A stretch of 64,000 nucleotides of DNA, from the NCBI GenBank assembly GCA_037447655.1, contig JBBHKE010000729.1, positions 1 to 64,000 on the forward strand. Direction: 5' to 3'. The stretch comes from Zygnema cylindricum (lineage: Eukaryota; Streptophyta; Zygnematophyceae; Zygnematales; Zygnemataceae). The notes under the pieces were generated by a model, which saw only the letters and a program-made list of their open reading frames with translations, ran no database searches and had not been told where the DNA came from. The position numbers were made by a program, and so were the translations under genes. Positions 63,928 through 64,000 of this stretch are shown here, piece by piece. The first letter of the stretch is position 1, and each line of letters begins with the position of its first letter.

Positions 63928-64000
63928 TATGTCGTATGTCTCTTCTTATTACTCCTCGAATTCGTGTCGGAGGGTATCTAGTTGGTTTTGGAGCTGCTCA
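63928..64000. other. Sequence 3' of element E
   Basis: 73 bases to the window end, with no feature. The 5-mer TATGT following the LTR would be the target duplication, but the 5' end of E is missing, so it cannot be tested. Confidence 0.4.

Overview
This is a nuclear window from a green, plastid-bearing eukaryote. The only clear host gene is an intronless psaF at 1207-1938 on the minus strand, the nuclear-encoded plastocyanin-docking subunit of photosystem I, complete with chloroplast and thylakoid-lumen targeting sequences. Its C-terminus ends in NITVSPR, as I recall for green-algal PsaF, rather than in the land-plant manner. With the large nested-transposon load and two 10-N assembly gaps, this suggests a repeat-rich streptophyte alga (Chara-like) or another early-diverging green plant. 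That placement is inference; no taxonomic marker was searched.

Layout: (1) 1-2930 holds psaF and its CCAAT-rich upstream region. (2) 2933-11737 is a DNA-transposon complex. A pogo/Tc1-mariner-type element (3040-11254) has near-identical 19-bp terminal inverted repeats, a TA target duplication and a decayed intron-containing DDE_1 transposase on the minus strand. It sits inside the relic of an older relative. It also carries a 1.2-kb polypyrimidine tract, a hairpin array and a 22-bp minisatellite. (3) 11738-14430 has nothing recognisable. (4) 14431-34826 is a three-level nest of Ty1/copia-type LTR elements. Element B (minus strand) carries element C (+) in its 3' LTR, and C carries, in its 5' LTR, a tandem LTR-gag-LTR-gag-LTR array of family A. 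Target duplications are CGCCT for C (exact), ACACA for A (exact), and AAAGG/AAATG for B. (5) 34832-43081 holds a DNA-transposon end, a gap, LTR fragments and a broken Helitron Rep gene split by a small LTR element (G). (6) 43082-54380 is a remnant of copia element F cut by a second, divergent family-A array. (7) 54381-58182 is unrecognised degenerate coding sequence and spacer. (8) 58193-63927 holds copia element D (minus, at a gap) abutting the gag of copia element E (+), whose pol and 3' LTR remain.

The retroelements share an unusual plan. The gag start codon lies inside the LTR, and the reading frame runs through the LTR/primer-binding-site junction. The primer-binding site, GGTTATGGGCCCACC, matches the anticodon arm of initiator tRNA-Met (the half-tRNA priming mode known from Drosophila copia), so every gag here is forced to encode V/I-MG, usually followed by PP. 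The U3 part of the LTRs carries a second segment closely complementary to the T-arm of the same tRNA, presented in a covarying hairpin; this recalls the bipartite primer site of yeast Ty3. A second covarying hairpin with an invariant loop lies upstream of it. U3 also holds GTAC palindromes (SBP-box/copper-response-like) and CACGTG boxes.

Family A is non-autonomous. It encodes one protein, gag fused to an eroded fragment of RNase H, and lacks protease, integrase and reverse transcriptase. It would have to be mobilised in trans by an autonomous element resembling E.
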